Shown piece after piece: positions 38,382 through 50,714 of a stretch of DNA of 64,000 bases. Numbering within the stretch: the stretch's first letter is position 1; each line of letters starts with the position of its first letter. The stretch lies in NCBI GenBank assembly GCA_034766995.1, contig CM068319.1:23398959-23462958 (forward strand). The letters run 5' to 3'. Below the pieces are notes generated by a model. That model made no database searches. It saw nothing but the letters and a program-made list of their open reading frames with translations, and was not told where the DNA came from. The translations under genes and the position numbers were made by a program. The stretch comes from Acanthacorydalis orientalis. Lineage: Eukaryota; Arthropoda; Insecta; Megaloptera; Corydalidae.

Positions 38382-39249
38382 GGAAATATTAGTAAAAATC
38401 GATTTGAAGACAAAAATAATATAATACAGACACACAATTTCACTTTTAAAAATTACATACTATACTTACAAAATTTATTTATGGTACAGGTTGACATTTA
38501 CTGTTAAATAATAACCGTTTGGTTACCGGCTACTTGGTATTTGCATTATAATATTTGCAATAAATTTGGAGTGATATACGTTTTCTGTTTTCTTGCATGA
38601 CATTACAACTATATCATAAAACCAGTTTTACATTTACGTGGAATTTTAAACCGATACGTTTTCCCTTCTACCATAAATTTATATTTTTATATCAAACCGT
38701 TAACTTGATGTATATTTTATTTAATTTTTATTCAAAACAACACCAATTCGTGTTTCCATTTGTACGAAAATGTTAATAGTATTTAACCTGTTTTTTTTTA
38801 TGTAAATAGTCTGAATAATAATACCCCTTAATTTTAGAATTTAAAATACTGTTAGAAAATGATTTAACTTTTCACTATTATAAAATATACTTTAAATTAC
38901 TGTTAAAATTTAAATTCTTAATTATAGACTAATATTTCATAGTGTTTTTTTTTAATTTATCACATGAATATTTTAATTGTAATTTATTTTCATGAGTGAT
39001 CTATAATTAGGCGATAGAGTAATTATATTAAAAATATATTTTCATAGAAAATAAATCAGGAAAAAATATTATCATATTTCTTTCTTTTTTTTCTCTTTCT
39101 TATATTTTTAAAGTACGTATTAAAAGTATATTTTCCAAAAAATATAATATATAAAACATATATAATATAAATTAGTAATAAAATAAATCTGTAGCTTACA
39201 TAAACAAAAATCAAAAGTTTTATAAATTTGCAACAAATCCCATATATAC

Positions 39250-39386
39250 ATTACTATATTTTTGATAGATATTTCCAACATATCTCCTGGGACAGTGTCT
39301 TCTCCTCCAAAGATGCTATTTGAAATCTTAGGAGCCATTTGGTTTAGCATATTGTTTAGAATGGTACTACTAGCATCTAATTGTGT
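39250..39386 (-). other. Exon-like patch, product unknown
   Basis: A 137-bp patch of higher GC with a continuous minus-strand frame. It reads TQLDASSTILNNMLNQMAPK, then ISNSIFGGEDTVPGDMLEIS, bounded by AAGTAG (possible acceptor) and AAT|GTATAT (possible donor). The amino-acid composition is balanced and unlike the Ile/Tyr/Lys/Asn-rich translations of the AT desert. I do not recognise the protein. It could be an isolated exon of a gene whose other exons lie outside the window, or a fragment of a pseudogene. Confidence 0.3.
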
Positions 39387-40026
39387 CTACTTCCACTAAG
39401 TGAATATTACTGTAATCTCATGGATACTAATTCAAACAAGTTTAATGCCAAACATAATTAAATTATCAGAGTTGCATGAAACGTAAAGATCATATATTTA
39501 TTTGTAAGAAAATGAATAACTAAATAAAACAAAAAACGTTAAAATTATTTATAAACTTATTTGTTCATATTAGTTATTTATAATATTAACAACAATTTGT
39601 TCAAGTCATACAATTAAATGTTTAGTTTTATTATCTTTTCTTATATTCTTCTTTTATTGTTGTAACAAAAAGAATAGTACACTTTTTTCTAAATGAAGGC
39701 ATGGATTAAATGATGATAAATATTTAATTATATATAAAATTAATTTCAAGTCGATAAAATGGAGATTATAAAATATTTATTTATTATAAAAGGGATTCTT
39801 TTACTTTATTATGACTGATAATCACTGATATTTAATTTATAAATAGTTAGATTTCAATGAGACATAATATTTGTTTTAAATTTATTAACGATACTACTTT
39901 TATTTAGATAATTTTCAAATGTTTTCAATTTTATATAATAAATATTTAAAAAAAACACGCCTGATGTATAAAGAAATCTTTAAGATGCTGTTATTTAATA
40001 AAATGCTACTCTTTGAAAACAATGTA

Positions 40027-40033
40027 TATATAA

Positions 40034-40084
<51 letters not shown>
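40027..40084. repeat. (TA)n array
   Basis: TA with AATA and CATA interruptions; a shorter array lies at 40563-40590. Confidence 0.96.
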
Positions 40085-40086
<2 letters not shown>

Positions 40087-40555
40087 AAAACTGATTTAAG
40101 TTCTCAGTTTCAAAGGCGAATCCAAACAAAAATGTTTTAAATGACGTTTACAAAGAACAATAAGTGAATAAATTTGAAGTTAGTGGATCTACGATAAAGA
40201 GAAAATCTACAATAAGTCTCTTCAAAATGTTAATCTATTTAAAGAACTTAAAAAGACATTTAAAAAAGTATCAACTATGTTAAATAGTTTGACAAGCTTT
40301 GAAGTGTTGTATTTTTTATTTACTGTGTTGAAACTTTTCATTTTAAGATAATTTTGTTTTTTTTTCTGTTGTTAAATATTCCTTTTTATGCATGTAATTT
40401 ATTCAAGTATATCTATAAAATATTTCAATATTATTCTTATAACAAAGTTTCCATTTTTCTGTACCGTGTATTAAAAAAGAATTATTATATTATCAACAAG
40501 TAAAGTTTTGGCAAAATTTCAATTCAAGTTTTGTATAGGCACATACCTATATCTC

Positions 40556-40588
<33 letters not shown>

Positions 40589-40749
40589 TATTTCCAAAAA
40601 AATCATCGATTTGATATATCACTATAATACAATCGATGATACAGATCTGTACTTAAACGAATGATATCAATAAATTCAATCGAATCCATAAAACAAATAT
40701 GTAAAAAAATATATCATTGATGTGAACCTTGTTTCATCTGTCACGTGTA

Positions 40750-41090
40750 GGTTGAGTTATTTCATTTGAAATGAAATTGTACGGGTATCCAGAAATTCAG
40801 ATACGTAGTTTCATATGAACAATTTACCGCCATCGGTCCGATCATACGGATTTTTCTCCAACTGTCTAGTCCAAGTTCGGAGCTTTTTGCGGATACCGTC
40901 TGTCAGTTTCATCGCTATTCGTCGATAACGAGACGTTACAGATATTTTTTTCAGGTCATAGACCTGAACCTCTATTACGTCCGTCTCGATAGATGGGAAA
41001 ACGGTGGGTCGCTATATTAGTGCACTCAATGGCGGATATATCGACGAGGCCGACAAGCCAATTATAACGATCGTTTTATTTCCGGAAAAA
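40750..41090. other. GC-rich island with open minus-strand frame
   Basis: About 340 bp clearly richer in G+C and CpG than its surroundings. On the minus strand a frame of about 66 codons is open from roughly 41018 to 40822. Pieces read VFPSIETDVIEVQVYDLKKI and MKLTDGIRKKLRTWTRQLEK. It is preceded by TAATATAG, usable as a splice acceptor, and contains GGCG|GTAAAT, usable as a donor. I do not recognise the peptide. The patch could be a lone coding exon, or a conserved enhancer whose open frame is accidental. An inverted nuclear-receptor-like site lies inside it. Confidence 0.35.
40951..40969. promoter_or_regulatory. Nuclear-receptor-like palindrome (IR1, ecdysone-response-like)
   Basis: TTCAGGTCATAGACCTGAA is a perfect 8-bp inverted repeat around ATA. 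Read as receptor half-sites it is AGGTCA-T-AGACCT: the first half-site is exact and the inverted partner differs by one base, with spacing 1. IR1 AGGTCA repeats are the classic EcR/USP binding arrangement in insects. The location in a GC island supports a regulatory role, but binding is inferred only. Confidence 0.35.
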
Positions 41091-41549
41091 AATTCTGTTT
41101 AATAGACAATAGATATGAGCAGGAAATGAAATATATTATCATTTATTCACAGAGAATATAAAATAATTCACTTAAAAATACAAATGTATCAAAAATGAAA
41201 GCAGAAAGAATTAATTTCAATAAAAATATTACACAATTCTAAACATTAACTACTTTCTTTGTTATCATCAGTTATAGACATTTTTTTAAGAAAAATGAAG
41301 AAAATTATCTAAAAAAGTGATATAACTTCAATATTAGAACTAAATTTTTATATAAATTGATCAAAGATTATAATATGAATATAATAAATACATAATTAAA
41401 AATCTTATAATATAATAACTTCGATACCAAAGATATACTATATACAGATATATAAAAATATTCTTTTCCACTTAGAAATAATGTACAATTATTATTAAAA
41501 TTAATTTCTAATACACTTTTTAATTTTAAAATTAAATTTTGGTAGTAAA

Positions 41550-41550
<1 letters not shown>

Positions 41551-41580
<30 letters not shown>

Positions 41581-41607
41581 CATAAACATATATATATATA
41601 TATATGT
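41551..41607. repeat. (TA)n array
   Basis: Two TA blocks separated by CATAAACA. Confidence 0.96.
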
Positions 41608-42723
41608 TATATAAAAATAGTTTATTCTCATAAAATAAATTTAATATTTGTTTCAATACGAATTTTATCTGAATTTCAATACATCTATATTTAATAAATT
41701 TTCTAATTGGTTTATAAAATTCTGTTATTTAAATTTATTAAAGGTTTTTATGAAAAATATAAATTATTAATTTTATACAATGTAAAATATAAAGATTTAA
41801 AAATATACATTAAAAAATGGTCTATTATCAAGAGCCGTTGCTATGAGAAAAGGAATGAAAAAACGAACATAAATAATGGTGAATGAATATTAAAAAATGA
41901 AAGAAAATTTTATGAAAAAGAGATGCAATTAATCATTCGAATTGGAGTAATTTGGAAGAGGATATTATTCATTAATAGATTGTCTGTGTTGAAAATAACG
42001 ATTTTTTTTAAATAGCCCCATTCATAATATTCATGTTAAAGTTTACTGTCTTTTTTCTAAATGAAATAATTCCTAATATTAAAAACTACAAATACTAGTA
42101 ATATGCAGTGTTTCTGAAAAACTAGAAAATCGATGCTCATTAAAATTTTAGTATTATAATTGACTTCTCATACTTACAATAATCATATAGCTTTTAAAGA
42201 GTTGAATTTTATTGACATACTTCTGTCGGATGAAAATCATTTCAGAATAGTTTTAATAACACTGTCTTCGCGAAACAGACAACATATTATTAATTTAAGA
42301 GTATAATTTTTAAAATTCAAACTATATCTAATAAACCAATAAAGTAGAAATATTTTAAAAAATCATTCAACATTTTAATGTTAACGTTTATTATTCTATT
42401 TATAATTAATGCCTGAATTTAGTACCACAAAATTGAATTCAAACGATTGTATTTTTTTTAAAAAATATGCTCCTAGTTTTATCTAAAATGTAATAATAAT
42501 ATAATATATTTTTTTAAAGTTATTATTAATAAATAATAATAAAACAATAATAGAAACAACTGACAAATTGAACAGCATAAAAATAAATTTCAAACTGTTC
42601 ATTTAAATGGAAAAATAGAACATGAAGACATTAGTATTAATCTGACTCTCAACTCTCTATTCTGGTTACCTCTTACAAAAATATTTTGTTTAATGTTAAT
42701 CTTCAACCACAAACAGAACAACA

Positions 42724-42726
<3 letters not shown>

Positions 42727-42774
<48 letters not shown>

Positions 42775-42781
42775 GTATATA
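42727..42781. repeat. (TA)n(GTAT)n array
   Basis: TA then about four GTAT units. Shorter TA arrays follow at 43051-43073 and 43108-43125. Confidence 0.96.
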
Positions 42782-44748
42782 AATAATACATTTTTAATTA
42801 ACGTACAATACAGACGTTAATACTGGAGCAGAATAGAAAAAATGAACATATAATCAGATGAAAAACATAATATTTGTTTGAAATATACTTTATAAATCTT
42901 AAAACAATATTTTAATAGTATTACAGTACGAAATACAAAACAGACTTGAAATAAATTAAGCCAACCTAGTCTTGAATTACTTACTGGGCTTTTGTAGTAT
43001 TCGTTTTTATGCCATAAATAATCCTATTAAAACGTAATCATATTGTGTTTTATATATATATATATATATATATAAACATATAAAGTGTAATGTAATTATT
43101 TAATCCTATATATATATATATATACCTAAAACAGAAAAAAGATATACATAGGAAAGTTTACTTCGAATATATTACTCATATTATTTATGATACGTTTAAA
43201 AACATTATCAACGAACTGAACATTTCAAAGTAGAGCTTTTAGCTCTGTATACATAAAATAATCATAATAATATATACACTTGTATAAGTATATGTATATA
43301 ATCTTAAGTGTATAATTTTGGATCAAATATTTTGAAACTTTGCTCATCAACTAAGGAAATTTATATTTAAATACTTTGAAAATTTTGTGATAATTTGAAC
43401 GTCAATCAGACTTGCACAAAATGAAGAGATTTTATTAAATTATCGCACACATAAATTCAATATCTTTGGAATTATAAAATTATAAATATTTAATTCGACT
43501 GATGAAATATCAATATTTATTTATTTAACAAAACTGGATATTAAAAAAAATTAATATTTCATCATCGAAAACAGTTGTTTGTTTTTAATTATTTCTAATT
43601 AGTTATAAACATTGAATGAAAATTTCGTTTTTTATAAATGTATTTATTTATTTTACAAATTTATCAAGTATATTTTCAAAGAAATATAAGTATTAAATAT
43701 ACTAAAAATATTTGATTAGTACCCTTTCTTCATAAATTATAATAAGTTATTATTAATTTTGTTTAACTAACTAATGTTTTAAAAGTAAAAATATCTGATA
43801 AGAAAAAATCCATATATATGATCCAAAAGTTATTTCAAAGTGAAATGACTGTGCTTAGCTTGTAGATATTTGTTGAAGATAAGTACCATCTAACGTAAAG
43901 CACTGCAATCCTGAGAAATTGATTACCACTGTTTTATCGCTACTGGATAAAATTTGTGAGAATTTAATGGATCTTTGAGAATAATTTATGCTTATGATTC
44001 TTTACATAGCATTTTCAAAAATCGTATATAGCATTTTAAAAGTAGCTTTTCTTTAATACTTAATGTTTTCATTATTTCTTTAAATTTGAAATCAGTTGTC
44101 AGTTTTCTTAATCTGTATTAAGAAATGTATTTGGTGTTAAACAACATTTATATTTTTACTTTTTATAAATATATTATATAAAATTTACGTAGTACAAAGC
44201 AAACAAGTATTTTTCTCTGAAAATGAGTACAATTTAACTCTGTTTAATGTTATTTTTTAATAAAAGAAAATTCAAACGAATTGGATGAAAATTCCTAAAC
44301 GAAAAAATATAATTTCAATATTCCATTTAATAAAATATTTCATTAAATTTCGAACTACCTACATGTTGTTGAAAAACATTCAAATTTAAATAAAACTTTA
44401 TATATATATTGAACTTCGGAGAATCTGAAATGTTGAAAATAAACAGATATCAAATTTATTTTCTTGAGAACAAATACGACTAAATAAATCAAGCATTATA
44501 TAACATCGAACTTTGAAGTACTTGTACACGAAATGTTCAAAATGAACGTAAGACACACGTTACATGTTTATTTTCCCCAGACCAAAGAACAGAGAAGTGC
44601 TCAGCGGGAAAAAATAAGCAGTGAAAGTGCACGTTTTAGAATATATGTGTAATTTGTCAGTGCAAATGTGTACTCACATATTTTATTTCATATAATAAAT
44701 TATACACATAACTTTAATAATGTGTACATACAGTCATACCTTCACACA

Positions 44749-44751
<3 letters not shown>

Positions 44752-44796
<45 letters not shown>

Positions 44797-44798
44797 AT
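44752..44798. repeat. (TA)n(TG)n array
   Basis: About 30 bp of TA then about seven TG units. Confidence 0.96.
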
Positions 44799-45555
44799 GT
44801 ATGAATGGATGTATGTAATGCGTGTTTGTATGTAAAAATATATTTGCTTGCAACCTTTTATTAAAAAATGTTTCTAATATCTTAAGAAAACAGTCACTGA
44901 AAAGTTTTAATGTGGTGTAATAGCTTTTCATTTTTCATACTATATTTAATAGATTTGTCTTTGATGCATATATATATATATATACAAATTAATAATTTTT
45001 ATTTACATCATTTTTAAAACTTGTGTTTTAAAAATTTTTTGTCAAAGAGTATATTAAGTTATTCAAGTATAACTATTAGAAAATTGTAACGACTTTTCAT
45101 CTATCTGTACAGTACAATTAGTAATTGAAAGTCATTCCATTTTCAATTAATATAATTGAAAAACTATCTTCTATTACATATTATTTTTTTTAATTAAAAT
45201 TTTTAATTTTGTATCAATTACATAATCTTTAAATAAAACATGTTATGAGTATAGTTGAAGTATGAAATTTCTCAATGTAATTAAATTAATTGCTCGAGTG
45301 AAAAGTATTTCATTACCAATTAAATTATAAATTCTGCTGTTTCAGGTCATGAACGACATCTGATTAATAGTTCAAATTTATTTAAAAATCAAATTTACGT
45401 TCTCCCTTATACAGAATAAGTTTTATTCAATTTTATTACATTGAAATATATTATAATGTTTTTTTATATATAAACACAAACAAAAAAAAAATACTAAGTG
45501 ACAAAATCTAAACTAAACCGTATTATAAACAATGAGAACGTTCTTATTCTCCAAT

Positions 45556-45592
45556 AATATATATATATATACATATATATATACCCCTCTCA

Positions 45593-45663
<71 letters not shown>
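45556..45663. repeat. (TA)n(TC)n(TA)n compound array
   Basis: About 28 bp of TA, a CCCCTCTCAC spacer, about nine TC units, then about 52 bp of TA. Confidence 0.97.
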
Positions 45664-45667
<4 letters not shown>

Positions 45668-45689
45668 CTATTCTATACATAATAGTATT

Positions 45690-46170
45690 GCTTGTAGTGT
45701 AATGAACAGCCTTCCTCTTCATATCTGAGTTGTCGTCATGAACTAATAGACATAGACGGTAAGGTGTTTTATAACGAACAAACTTTACTGAAGTTTGTCG
45801 GAACTGATATACTACGGTTACACGTTCGAAAATGGTCCTAGAATTGGATCAACTTTTCTCAATTGACTGACAGAATTGATTTACTGCCCACGAGCTACAC
45901 TTACACAACGAACAATATTAAAGTTGTCGACCACCACAGATAAGGCACTTTTATTTAACACATCCAGAACTTTTATGGGAAATCGAAACACATCAGGCGA
46001 CATTGTAGCCATTGTCTCGTTAAACAATATCGAACAGTTCTTCAATGAAAGTGCTGTGTAATATCTAATCGTAAATATTTGTCAGTAAATGTATGAAACA
46101 CAATGACACTGATCAATATGAAAATGTTCAGCGTGAACGTAATGGGTTGTTTTCGCAGGGTAAACAAATG
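45690..46170. other. GC-richer island, both strands partly open
   Basis: Richer in G+C than its neighbours. The plus strand has a 61-codon ATG frame at 45876-46061 (contains TQRTILKLSTTTDKALLFNT). The minus strand is open opposite it (contains ETMATMSPDVFRF). Neither is recognised. It could be conserved non-coding DNA or an old retroelement. Confidence 0.3.
45778..45798. repeat. Hairpin ACAAACTT/AAGTTTGT
   Basis: A perfect 8-bp inverted repeat with loop TACTG, inside the GC-richer island at 45.69-46.17 kb. Confidence 0.65.
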
Positions 46171-46213
46171 TTTCTGTAAACGTTTGTCTAATTAAGATAC
46201 ATTTTCATTTATT

Positions 46214-46226
46214 ACACACACACACA

Positions 46227-46296
<70 letters not shown>
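46214..46296. repeat. (CA)n(TA)n array, upstream of duplicated unit A
   Basis: About seven CA units, AAACA, then about 65 bp of TA. Confidence 0.97.
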
Positions 46297-46300
<4 letters not shown>

Positions 46301-46497
46301 GAATAATGAATAATAAACTATAAAAACGTAAAAAGATATATGTTAAAGGTAGATACAATTATAACGGCTACAGAAACACATCTTGCAACATCTTTCAGTT
46401 AAAAGTCTAACAATTCACTAGGAAAAATTTAATAAAATATTTATATATTAAATCTATAAAAAATGAAGATATATTTGATGAATACAAACATAAATCT
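46301..46497. repeat. Tandem duplication unit A
   Basis: A 197-bp unit that recurs 274 bp downstream with only a few differences by eye (for example ACATCTTTC versus ACATATTTC). Each unit is preceded by a long (TA)n array, so the duplicated segment probably includes the array. It has no coding potential. Confidence 0.95.
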
Positions 46498-46502
46498 CGT
46501 TT

Positions 46503-46504
<2 letters not shown>

Positions 46505-46564
<60 letters not shown>

Positions 46565-46572
46565 TATATATT
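46505..46572. repeat. (TA)n array between duplicated units
   Basis: About 57 bp of TA, then TAGATATATA. A shorter array follows unit B at 46775-46796. Confidence 0.97.
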
Positions 46573-46574
46573 AA

Positions 46575-46771
46575 GAATAATGATTAATAAACTATAAAAA
46601 CGTAAAAAGATATATGTTAAAGGTAGATACAATTATAACGGCTACAGAAACACATCTTGCAACATATTTCAGTTAAAAGTCTAACAATTCACTAGGAAAA
46701 ATTTAATAAAGAATTTATATATTAAATCTATAAAAAATGAAGATATATTTAATGGATACAAACATAAATCT
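46575..46771. repeat. Tandem duplication unit B
   Basis: The second copy of the 197-bp unit, in the same orientation. The near identity points to a recent event, with the copies probably exchanged through the flanking TA arrays. Confidence 0.95.
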
Positions 46772-48877
46772 AATTATATATATATATATATATATTATTT
46801 AAAGAACATATTCATGTACTTAACATAATATTTTTCTAATAGATTTTATTAATCTTAAAATGACGGAAGAAAATATTAAAAATTATTCAATATTTTGATA
46901 TAATTTTAAACTTATAAGTTTACAGAGTATGATATAATTTTATTTTCTTCAAAAGAAACAAATAATAATAAAAAATATAATAAAAACCTTTCTACTACAA
47001 CAAATAAAAAAAATGTATAGGTACACGTTATTAAAGTTGAAAGTAGACTAAAATTACATTAAATTTTCAAGAAAAGAGAGTTATTAAATGTGTTTTTATA
47101 CGCACAGTTATGTGGAGATAAGATTTTTTTAGAATTTTACAAAATAAATTTACTTTTGTCCCTTTTTTCCGTGTTCATCTTTTATAAATCTTCTGTAAAG
47201 TCTAGTCTTTGAAATCTTTTAATGGTAAGACTTTACTGAATATATTTTCAAACTGTGTAAAGTAGGTAATTTTAAGTATGTGGCAAATATTTATATTGTC
47301 TATTGATTAATAGGAGTTTAAATTTAAACTGGAGCTATTTGTCATCTTTCATTAAGAAAGAAGTTGTGTAAGAAACACGATTAATGATCTTCGACTTAGA
47401 CAATGTTATAATAGAAAAAAGTTGTTAATAGTGCATAAAAGGAACATGTTGAGTTTTAACAATAACTATTTTTGAAAGAAACTTAATTAATCAACTTAAT
47501 TACTTATAGAGAAGATTTTTTCATCGTCAATTAATTAAACTAAAATAATAAAAAGAGAATTGTTTTCCAATATCGATTTTGGACTCATATTCAGTATTGC
47601 AAATTTATACTTTAGTAATAATGAACTATGAGTTAAATATTAAAAGAATTTAATTTAATTAATTCCTAATTTCGACTTGCAAATTATTTTATATAAATTA
47701 CATTATTATTTGATTTACATTTGTATGAGTTGATATTAAATTTAATTATATATACAATTCTATTTATAATATTACTTTAGATCAAAGTTTCTCAAAGTGT
47801 GGCTCAAGGACTAAATTTTAAGGAAATAGGCGATTAAACAATTTTAATTCTAATATTTCACACTTTTAAATGCAAAATTAGTCATGATTTTGAGAAATGT
47901 ACAAAAAAATAAACCTGTACTGTTTAAAATAAACAAATTAAATACTCTTTTCACACTGTGAAGGAGAATTTTTAAATTCAATAAGCATAAAGAGTAAGAA
48001 AAACGACTGAAAAATCAATCTGGAAGAAGATTTTAAACAATATCATCATTCTCGGTGATATGAAATAATATAATTATATTGTTTAAAAATATTGTTATTT
48101 TTATTGATGCGATTCGAGTTATATTGTTATTAAATTTTAAAAAATTATGAAATCTATTTTTTAAGTATATTTTCTATAATTTACCTTCAGTTCTGAGTTT
48201 AAGAAAAACTGTTGTAGAAAGATGTCTATTATTTTATATTCTGTATACTTGTTTATATTTGTTTTCATATCATAATTTAAGACTTCTATTAATTTTTCAA
48301 ACATATTGAATCGTTTATTTTAACTCTTATAATTGACAAATTAAACAATTATTATGTTAAAAATCGAAGTAGTCAAAAAATATTTTTTTTTCGAAAAGTA
48401 GATACAAAATTGTATTTAATACGTTCGACAGGGGTACATAATATTTAGACTAACTTACTTAAGTATACCTTTGGTACTGTATTTTACCTTGGAACAAGAA
48501 CAAAGTTATTTTTATTATCATTTTCTTAAAACGAAATTCAATTAAACATTGAACCACAGAACTATGTTTGATAATATAATATTAGAATTTATATAAATTT
48601 TTCACCACATATTATTAATATAATACATTAAAATATTTTTGTTGTCTGATAAATGTTTGAAAAACACAAATCAGTTCTAAAATTAAATTCTTTAATTATA
48701 TACTTTTTTGAGTAATATAATGTAGAGATTTATATTATCTAAATAGTTAACTAACATGATATTACCATGTATATCAGTATATTAGGATACATCTCTCTCA
48801 GTAATTTAATATGTTATCTTTTCTGGTTTCCTCATAATCTCTATACAACTATCGGAATAATTCTAATGCGTCAAATA

Positions 48878-48885
48878 TGACGTCA
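48878..48885. promoter_or_regulatory. Consensus CRE, TGACGTCA
   Basis: An exact cAMP-response-element palindrome, preceded by GTCAAATATGAC. A chance match is uncommon in DNA this AT-rich, but one site alone proves nothing. Confidence 0.3.
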
Positions 48886-49698
48886 CTGTTTATAATTCTC
48901 TCTAAAATCAATATATAGATTATGTATTATATATATATATATATATATATGTCTAAGTTAAGTAATCATTGATTATGAAATTAATTGTTTTACAGAATTT
49001 AATACTGAAAAAGTTCTTAAAATATAAAAATTAAGAATATAATAAACCTAACTAAAAAAATAAATCATTAATTAGAATCAAAATAAATATTAATAAAAAA
49101 ATCAGTTTTTAATTCATGTCTTTTTTTTTTGTTACAGGTACATTGATCCACGACTTTTTGGTAGTTGTAAGTAAAAACTGTAATTACAACAAGTAAAAAA
49201 AAATAATAAGATGATTAGTAAGATATTTTTATAAATATGGCACTGATGATATTCGTTATAATTATATCAATATGTTAATAAATTTATAGTACCAGTTATA
49301 TGTAATCATTGATATTTATAAATACAAATATAATCAATTTTTTTCATATTTAAATTAAATCTCTAATTAATGAAACACAAATCATATTCGCGCTGATAAT
49401 ATTAAAAATAGAATCAAGATATCATTTTTTCATTCATAAGAAATGAATGAGAAAAATTCATAATGTACTTTTATCATGATTGATTTGTATTTATAAAATT
49501 ATTTTAAAAAAGAAAAAAGGTATGATAATCATTTCTATTATCAAAAAATATCTATTTATCTATCATTATTAATAATATATATTTTTTTGATAATTTGATT
49601 AAACAAATCATGAAGAAGTGTCCATTTTTGATAATTTATTCTCGCATTATTCAGTTATATTACTAGTTATATTTTTTTTACTTTAAATATAGTATTGA

Positions 49699-49701
<3 letters not shown>

Positions 49702-49761
<60 letters not shown>
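49702..49761. repeat. (TA)n array
   Basis: Uninterrupted TA repeats, about 60 bp. Confidence 0.97.
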
Positions 49762-49765
<4 letters not shown>

Positions 49766-50714
49766 TTCATATACATTTTTTTCGATAACATATGCCACTA
49801 CCTATAATATTTCGTATTGACTGCAATTTATTTACAGTCTACTCGGGTACGTTTTTTTTTTGGTCTAAGATTATTTTTGTATTGAAACGTAGTTTTCTGA
49901 AACAGAAATTGATGTCGAAGCAATATAAATCAATATCATCGTATATTTATGATTGCAGGTTGTAGGTGGCACACAAAATAAAATACACTGAAAGGAAATG
50001 GTATGGTTGACACTGAAATACTAATATAACGAACACGTGTAACCTTGGTCATTTATATAGTCGTTAATTATTAACAGAATATCAAGGCAATAAAAAGAAA
50101 ATCCTGGAACTAAATACAACATTTCACATAAAGTGAAAACATATATACAGGATTATTATCCTGTGAGTTATTTTTTATTTATCTTAGGGTTTTAAAATAT
50201 GCATCTGAAAAATATGCTTGTTATAGTTAATTAAATTTGTTTTCATAATTATGTTCTTATCATTATCAACAAAAAATATATAAATTGAAGTCTAATGAAA
50301 GTCCTCGACAGAATAATAAAAAAAAATATTTTTATAATTCTATAGTTGTTTTTAATAAAGTTGTTCATGACTGGCGTATTTTCTCTATTTTATATTTTTC
50401 TTAACTTACAATAAACATGAAAATTAATAATAAAAAATTAGACATTTTTGAACAAATATTTCGATGATTTCTTGTTAGTTTTGTAATAATATGTAAATAT
50501 AATGTTTGTAGTGTTTTTGTGATTAGAATGCAAATTTGTCTTCTTTGATATTAGCATTTAATACCATTGTTAATATTTCCACTATCTTTCCACATGCATC
50601 AAAGAAGAGTGGCGTGATGCGATCCTATTTTTATGGACTGAATGTATATTAGAAACAAGAATTCATTGGATATTATCAGTATAAAATAAAACAAATGTTT
50701 TACATTAAGAAAGC

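Larger units (their letters stand above)
35750..39249. other. Non-coding AT-rich stretch
   Basis: A GC-richer part at 36590-36930 has short unrecognised frames on both strands. The rest is AT-rich with TA arrays. Confidence 0.55.
41091..45555. other. Non-coding AT-rich stretch
   Basis: Nothing gene-like. Long A+T runs with only the listed arrays. Confidence 0.6.
46798..50714. other. Non-coding AT-rich stretch
   Basis: Nothing gene-like. Contains the single consensus CRE at 48878 and a short TA array at 48928-48950. Confidence 0.6.
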
